From Sandaracinus amylolyticus (GTDB taxonomy: Bacteria > Myxococcota_A > Polyangia > Polyangiales > Sandaracinaceae): a DNA stretch of 64,000 bases. Both the position numbers and the translations under genes were made by a program. The stretch lies in contig NZ_CP070225.1 of NCBI RefSeq assembly GCF_021631985.1, positions 248,001-312,000 of the forward strand, written 5' to 3'. The notes beneath the pieces are model-generated. The model was given only the letters and a program-made list of their open reading frames with translations. It made no database searches and was not told the origin of the DNA. This document shows positions 58,880 to 64,000 of the stretch, one piece after another; position 1 is the first letter of the stretch; each line of letters opens with the position of its first letter.

Positions 58880-61060
58880 TCAGGGATCGGCGAGGTACGC
58901 GACGATCGAGTAGGGACCGACCGCGCCGCGCGAGGACTCGACGACGACGTAGTAGGTGCCGGCGTCGAGCGTGCGGTTGAGCAGCGCGGACGGGCCGCTG
59001 GTGCAGGCGAGATCGCTCGAGGGCGTCGCGCAGTCGCTGCGCAGGCCGATCGTGAGCACCTCGGAGCTGCCGTCGGTGCGGCGCGCGACGAGGGTCACGT
59101 TGCGGCGCTCGGTGAGCACGAGGCGGTGGATCGCGTCGGGGCTCCCCTCGGCCGCGCATCCGAGCACGTCGTCGGCTGCCGCGAGGAGATCGGCGGTCGC
59201 GGGCACTCCGTCGACGAGCTCGGTCGCGCCCGCGCAGGTGTCGTTCGCCGGCGGGAACGTCGGGGGCTCGAGCCGCGCGCTCGCGACGATCGAGCCGCTC
59301 GCGAGCGCGGTCGACACCGTCACGTGGTAGGTGCCGGCGGGCACGCGCAGGAGGCGCTGCTCGATGCGCGGCGTGCCGTTCGCGCAGCTCGTCTCGGTGG
59401 TGAGATCACCGCAGTCGCTCGCGACCGAGACGTAGTGGATGCCGCCGACCTCGGTGGTGAGGACGACGTCGCGGAGCTCGGTCGTGGTGAACGAGAAGCT
59501 CGCGTCGCGCGACGACGTGGTGTTGCCGCCGCAGGTCGTGCCGTAGTCGATCTCGACCGAGCTCAGCGGCACCGAGACCATCGCGTTCGTGATGTCGATC
59601 TCGGAGCTGCACGCGTCGCCGGGGTTGCGCATCGCGGCCGGCTGGATGTCGGCGACGAGCCGCCACGTCGTCGCGGCCGTCGACGAGCTCTCGAGCAGCA
59701 CGTAGTAGACGCCGGGCGCGACCGAGCGGCGGAAGATCTCGGCGCTCGCGCGCTGCACGCACGCGACGGCGGTCGAGGGGCTGGTGCAGTCGCGGACCAG
59801 CGAGAGATACGTCGTCGTGCTCGACGTCGCGGTCGTGCTCGCGGTGAGGCGCACGTCGCTCGGCTCGGTGATCACGAGGCGGTACGCGACGTCCTTCGCC
59901 GTGCCGGTCGCGCGGCACGAGAGCGTGTAGTCGTGGTTCACGTCGGCGAAGAAGCCGGTGAACGTGCCGCCCGCCGAGATGTCGACGGTCGCGTCGTTGC
60001 ACACGTCGACGCGCTGGATCGGCGTCGCCGTCATCTGCGCGAGGGTCAGCGAGAACGTCGAGCCGGTGCTGGTGCGCACGATGACCGCGTAGTCGCCCGG
60101 CGCGAGATCGCGCGCGAGCACCTCGTTGTCGCGGCAGTACGCGTCGGGGCCGGCCGTGCACGAGGCCCAGGGACGGATCGCGACCGAGCCCGCGCCGCTC
60201 TCCACGCTCAGCGTGAGCTGCACGTCGGCGCGCTGTTCGAGGTGGATGCGGAAGACGGTGTCCACACCGGTCGGACGGCAGCCGAGCGCGTAGTCGTTCG
60301 CCGCTCCGCGCGTCGTACGCACGTAGGTGCCGGGCCCCGGCAGCGTCTCGGCGGTCGCGCAGGTGTCGTTCGCCGCGCCGCAGGTCGGATCGCGATAGTC
60401 GCTGAGGCCGTCGCAGTCGTCGTCGTACGCGTTGCCGCAGACCTCCGTACCGCCGGGCGAGATCGCCGCGCCGACCACCGGATCGTCGTTGCAGTCCTCA
60501 CCACCGCAGCGCTCGTCGGCGAACCCGTCGCCGTCGAGATCGCGCGGCACGAACGCGCAGCCCGTCGCGGGATCGCAGGTGCCGACGGTGCACGGATCGC
60601 CGTCGTTGCACGTCAGGCGCAGGCCCGGGCGGCACCCGAGGCCGGGCACGCACGCCTCGGCGCCGTTGCAGAGATCCTCGTCGGCGCACATCTCGTCGCG
60701 TCCGACGAACTCGCAACGGTTCTCCTCTTCGTTGCAGCTGTCGACGGTGCACTCGATGTCGTCGTCGCAGGGGGCCTCGTGCTGGATGCACGTGCCTTCC
60801 ATGCAGACCTCGACGCCGTTGCAGAAGCAGCCGTCGTCGCACTCGCTGGTCGAGCTGCACGACGCACCCACGGTCGAGTCGGGCGTGCACTCGCGCGGGC
60901 CGGCGTCGGGCGCGACCTGCGCGTCGCGATCGCCGCCGTCGAGCATCGCGGCGTCGGACCGCATGGGGTCGGGCCGGCCGTCGCCGATGGTGCAGCCCGC
61001 GACGAGCGCGGAGGCGAGCGCCATCAGCGTGACGAGCGGTCGGAGGGAGCGTGCGTGCAT
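58880..61060 (-). CDS. Lipoprotein with Cys-rich N-terminus and four beta-sandwich repeats
   Basis: A 726-residue protein with lipobox LVAGCTIGD. Residues 55-230 are very Cys-rich, similar to the MopRep/EGF-like segments of myxobacterial surface proteins (CxxxECDDGCFCNG; ADEDLCNGAEAC; CNDGDPC). Residues about 235-726 hold four repeats of roughly 120 residues, each starting NDTC or DxC and containing a YxLxC-type strand; PPC-type pre-peptidase domains are the closest guess. No catalytic domain. Probably a surface-binding protein. Confidence 0.75.
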   Translation of the reverse strand: MHARSLRPLVTLMALASALVAGCTIGDGRPDPMRSDAAMLDGGDRDAQVAPDAGPRECTPDSTVGASCSSTSECDDGCFCNGVEVCMEGTCIQHEAPCDDDIECTVDSCNEEENRCEFVGRDEMCADEDLCNGAEACVPGLGCRPGLRLTCNDGDPCTVGTCDPATGCAFVPRDLDGDGFADERCGGEDCNDDPVVGAAISPGGTEVCGNAYDDDCDGLSDYRDPTCGAANDTCATAETLPGPGTYVRTTRGAANDYALGCRPTGVDTVFRIHLEQRADVQLTLSVESGAGSVAIRPWASCTAGPDAYCRDNEVLARDLAPGDYAVIVRTSTGSTFSLTLAQMTATPIQRVDVCNDATVDISAGGTFTGFFADVNHDYTLSCRATGTAKDVAYRLVITEPSDVRLTASTTATSSTTTYLSLVRDCTSPSTAVACVQRASAEIFRRSVAPGVYYVLLESSSTAATTWRLVADIQPAAMRNPGDACSSEIDITNAMVSVPLSSVEIDYGTTCGGNTTSSRDASFSFTTTELRDVVLTTEVGGIHYVSVASDCGDLTTETSCANGTPRIEQRLLRVPAGTYHVTVSTALASGSIVASARLEPPTFPPANDTCAGATELVDGVPATADLLAAADDVLGCAAEGSPDAIHRLVLTERRNVTLVARRTDGSSEVLTIGLRSDCATPSSDLACTSGPSALLNRTLDAGTYYVVVESSRGAVGPYSIVAYLADP

Positions 61061-61094
61061 CTCGAGGTCTCCAGGAGCGCGTGCGAGGGTGCGA

Positions 61095-64000
61095 TCAGTC
61101 GAGGCGGACCCAGCGATCCGGGTTCGGGTTCGTGTCGTTGAGCCAGAGCGAGGGACCACGCGGGTCGTACGCGAGGCCGCCGTTCTGCGCGCTGCCGGGC
61201 GCACGCCAGAGCGGGCCGACCCAGCGCGGCGTCTCGGCGTCGGGGTCGACGACGACCATCACGTTGCTGCCGTTCGCGCCGTCGTTGCTCGTGCGGAAGT
61301 AGACGATCCCGGCGTTCGTCGTGCTGTCGACCGAGATGTCGCCGCTGTCGTCGGACAGCGAGCCCGTCCAGAGCGCGACGGGCGTCTGCGTCGCCTCGCT
61401 GAGCTGATCGCGGCGGAGTCGGAAGATCGACTCGTGCCAGACCGAGGTGCCGGTGCTGCTCGGCGGCACCGGCGGGATCCATCCGCCCGCGACGCGCCCG
61501 TGCACGTAGAGGTGGGTCGCGTCGGCGGCGATGCCGTTGATGTCCACGATGGTCGCGTTGCGACCGATCTCCACCGGCGCGCCGCCACCGGCGGGAATCG
61601 CGTAGAAGATCGTCGGATCGCAGCAGCCCTCGCTGAACATCGGGTTCTGCGTCGACGTGCGCTGCGTGGTCGCGACGATGAACTGGGTCCCGTCCCACGT
61701 GATCGCGTCGAACGCGCGCGGCGGGTACGAGAACCCTTCCGGCAGCACGTCGAGGGGCTGCGGCGTCGCGAGGAACGCCCCGGTCCCGTCGGTCACGCGG
61801 AGCACGCGGGGGCTCGTCGCGTCGACGCTGGTCGTGACGATGTAGAGCCCCTCGGGACGCGCGACCGCGCCGCCGCCGTCACTGGTGGCGCCGGTGAGCG
61901 TCGTCTCCGACACGAGGCCGCCCGACGTCGAGACGCGGTGGATGCGGCCGAGCGTGGCGCCGCGGAAGACGTCGTCGTCGAGCACCGACATCCAGCTGCT
62001 GCCGGACACCGACACACCGGACGGCGTCTCGAGCGGGTACGCGGTCTCGAGCCCGCGCACGCCGTCGTACGGGATCTCCTCGACGGTGATCTGCGTGACG
62101 CCCGCGCTCGACGAGAGCGCGACGCAGACGTCGCGGCCGACTTCGCCGAACACCGGCAGGCCCGGCGTACCGACCGACGTGTCGTCCTGCGCCGAGCAGC
62201 GCAGCACCTGCCCGCTCGGCGCGTCCACGACCGCGCCCGACGTCGAGCCGTTCGTGCGCACGACGGCGAGGCCCTGCGTCGGCGTGAACCGGAACCACGT
62301 CACGCCGCCGGTCGCGAGGCACGCCGGGACGTGCGCACGCCACGGGCGGTTCGCGCTCACGACGTTCGTGATCCCCGCGGTCAGCGGGATCGCGTTCGCG
62401 CACGTGTCGCCCTGCTGCGGCTCGAACTCGGTGATCTCGATCGTCGCGGGCAGGATCGCGGGCACCGGCGGCGTGCCGGAGCTGGCGCTGGCCCACGAGC
62501 CGGCCGGCAGCGGCGAGGAGCGGCGCTCGGCGTACCACGTCGAGATCGGACCTGCGGGGCCGTCGAGCGTGACCTCGGTGTTGACCGCGCTCGCCGAGAA
62601 CGGGAGGCACGCGAGCTCGGTGCGAGCCGCGTCGCCGGGATCGCACGCGCCGCGCACGATCTCGAACGCGCCGTGGCGGGCCGACGCCGACGCCATCGTC
62701 ACGCGTACGGTCACGAGGCTGGTGGCGGTGAGCTTGTCGTACGTGACCACCGCGTCGTGTCCGACCGAGGCGCCTTCGGGCATGCACGAGAACGTCGCGT
62801 CGGGATCGGCGTGCGTGATGCCGCGATCGAGCGCGCGCGGGAACCCGCCCGGGAGCTCCCAGCGGTGCGGATGGCCCGGCATCGTCGGCGCGGTGTAGAT
62901 GGGGCTCGGCGAGCTCGTCGTGAGCGGCGCCTCGCAGCTCTCCCCCTCGCGGACACCGGGCACCTCTTCGACGACGATCGTCGCACCGTTGAACGTCGAC
63001 GAGCCGTCGCGCGAGACCCACACGAAGTAGTCGCCGGGACCGACGTCGAGCCACTGCTCCCAGTCGTTGCGCTCGACGAGGCATCGGAGGCGCGAGGCCT
63101 CGACCTCGGCCGCGCCGGTGCGGCAGTCGTTCGCGGCGATCTCGACGTCGAAGCGGTTCGAGCTCGCGGTGCCCGCGCCATCGACGAAGACGCGCAGCGC
63201 GGTCCCACCGTCGCGCGCGGCGGCCGTCGTCTTGCGGTAGCGCACGAGCACGTCGGGTCCGTGGCCGTCGGGATCGCACGACGCGCTGCCATCACCCGAC
63301 GTCACCGCGCCCGAGGCGACCACCCACTCGACGCGACCCGGCGCGGACGTCGCCGCCTGCGCCTCGGTGAGCGCATCACCGCAGCGCTCGCCGTTGGGCG
63401 CGCGGAAGGTGAACTCCGCGATGCCGTTGCCGAGGTACGCGTGCGTCGCATCGACGCTGGTGCCACCGGCGTCGCGGAATCCGCGGAGGTCGAGCGCGTA
63501 GCTCCGACCCGCCTGGAGCATCGGCGCCGAGAACGTCAGGACCGTGTTGCCCGACGACCACGTGCCGCCGACGGTCACGGTGCGGCCATCGCCCTCGAGC
63601 GGCGCGCTCCCGGTCGACGGATCCATCGCCTCGCTGAACACGACGACGATCTCGAGGGTCGCGTCGGTCGCGGTCGCGCCCTCTTCGGGCGACGTGAACG
63701 CGACGAAGGGCACGAAGAGATCGCTCCCGGTCGTGAAGTCGAGCGCACTGTCGACGAGGTAGGTCGCGGCATCGAGCGCGTTGCCCGCGAGGTCGGTGAG
63801 CCCGGTGAGCGTGATGTGATGCGCGGCGGCGGACTGGAGGAGGCCCGCGACCTCGAGGCGCACGCGCCGGCCGCCGCGATCCCACTCGGGCGCGAGCTCG
63901 GTGGTCGCACCGCCCACGACGAGCGCGAACGTGCCCGAGCTCGTATCCATGGGCTCGCTGAACGTGATCGCGACCGTCGACACGAGGCCGACGTCGACGT
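61095..64000 (-). CDS. Large Ig-like (Big_5) lipoprotein, paralogue 3, 5' end missing
   Basis: The open frame runs off the right edge, so the N-terminus and start are absent; at least 967 residues are present. Two Big_5 repeats are visible (FSEPMD near the edge and FSEAMD about 80 residues on), followed by Cys-containing beta-sandwich repeats (GERCGDAL, GESCEAPL, GDTCANAI) and a propeller-like C-terminus that parallels the genes at 49338 and 52974. A third copy of the same lipoprotein architecture, in the same orientation. Confidence 0.78.
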   Translation of the reverse strand, partial: VDVGLVSTVAITFSEPMDTSSGTFALVVGGATTELAPEWDRGGRRVRLEVAGLLQSAAAHHITLTGLTDLAGNALDAATYLVDSALDFTTGSDLFVPFVAFTSPEEGATATDATLEIVVVFSEAMDPSTGSAPLEGDGRTVTVGGTWSSGNTVLTFSAPMLQAGRSYALDLRGFRDAGGTSVDATHAYLGNGIAEFTFRAPNGERCGDALTEAQAATSAPGRVEWVVASGAVTSGDGSASCDPDGHGPDVLVRYRKTTAAARDGGTALRVFVDGAGTASSNRFDVEIAANDCRTGAAEVEASRLRCLVERNDWEQWLDVGPGDYFVWVSRDGSSTFNGATIVVEEVPGVREGESCEAPLTTSSPSPIYTAPTMPGHPHRWELPGGFPRALDRGITHADPDATFSCMPEGASVGHDAVVTYDKLTATSLVTVRVTMASASARHGAFEIVRGACDPGDAARTELACLPFSASAVNTEVTLDGPAGPISTWYAERRSSPLPAGSWASASSGTPPVPAILPATIEITEFEPQQGDTCANAIPLTAGITNVVSANRPWRAHVPACLATGGVTWFRFTPTQGLAVVRTNGSTSGAVVDAPSGQVLRCSAQDDTSVGTPGLPVFGEVGRDVCVALSSSAGVTQITVEEIPYDGVRGLETAYPLETPSGVSVSGSSWMSVLDDDVFRGATLGRIHRVSTSGGLVSETTLTGATSDGGGAVARPEGLYIVTTSVDATSPRVLRVTDGTGAFLATPQPLDVLPEGFSYPPRAFDAITWDGTQFIVATTQRTSTQNPMFSEGCCDPTIFYAIPAGGGAPVEIGRNATIVDINGIAADATHLYVHGRVAGGWIPPVPPSSTGTSVWHESIFRLRRDQLSEATQTPVALWTGSLSDDSGDISVDSTTNAGIVYFRTSNDGANGSNVMVVVDPDAETPRWVGPLWRAPGSAQNGGLAYDPRGPSLWLNDTNPNPDRWVRLD

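Overview
The DNA is very GC-rich, with strong codon-position bias. Its gene content (Glt-type gliding/envelope TPR proteins, an AgmX/PglI C-terminal domain, a Hanks-type kinase, many Asp-rich or Ig-like surface lipoproteins, bacterial sterol genes) points to a myxobacterium, most likely a Polyangiales/Sandaracinus-like lineage. The taxonomic call is inference from gene content only. I see no rRNA, tRNA, CRISPR array, insertion sequence or phage gene.

Region 1 (1-15599) is the main discovery. It is a tightly packed, all plus-strand operon that appears to encode most of a bacterial sterol pathway: the C-terminus of type 2 isopentenyl-diphosphate isomerase; class II HMG-CoA reductase fused to an SdmB-like C-4 decarboxylating dehydrogenase; an SdmA-like Rieske oxygenase; a geranylgeranyl-reductase-family flavoprotein; a squalene-monooxygenase-like domain fused to oxidosqualene cyclase; a sterol C-14 reductase; a second squalene-monooxygenase-like domain fused through an alpha-toroid-like segment to squalene synthase; a CYP51-ferredoxin fusion; and an ERG2-type C-8 isomerase. 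Four of the nine genes are multi-enzyme fusions. Two 1.1k-residue proteins together cover FPP -> squalene -> oxidosqualene -> cyclised sterol. Genes overlap or lie within 27 bp of each other.

Region 2 (15600-20516) has a structured post-operon segment, a secreted trypsin-like protease with Asp-rich calcium-type repeats, a lipoprotein, and a 99-bp tandem duplication that belongs to a dispersed repeat family seen at four places in the window.

Region 3 (20517-24522) is a second lipid-like operon with coupled starts: an Lgt-like integral membrane protein, a 63-residue membrane protein, a ferritin-like diiron protein, a Tes-like radical SAM enzyme and a sterol desaturase/fatty acid hydroxylase. 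I suggest it remodels membrane lipids, possibly by joining or modifying lipid tails; no function is proven.

Region 4 (24509-49289) holds envelope and regulatory genes. A beta-barrel, a Pro/Ala-rich secreted protein and two large TPR proteins (28295-35183) and a second set (42125-45610: TPR lipoprotein, small exported protein, AgmX/PglI-type energy-coupling protein) resemble the Glt envelope machinery of Myxococcus. Between and after them are DNA polymerase IV, a cupin, a methyltransferase, a di-c-haem lipoprotein, a zinc-ribbon/membrane gene pair that may be one frameshifted gene, a response regulator, a stand-alone RibD-type deaminase, a Ser/Thr kinase and a six-BON-domain lipoprotein.

Region 5 (49338-64000) is an all minus-strand array of large exported proteins: three paralogous lipoproteins with Big_5-type Ig domains and Cys-containing beta-sandwich repeats, one with a long calcium-type Asp repeat and VWA-like region, and one with four repeated beta-sandwich domains. 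The last gene runs off the right edge.

Small inverted repeats span the stop codons of several convergent gene pairs and are the best terminator candidates. Because the sequence is so GC-rich, long open antisense frames are abundant and were ignored.
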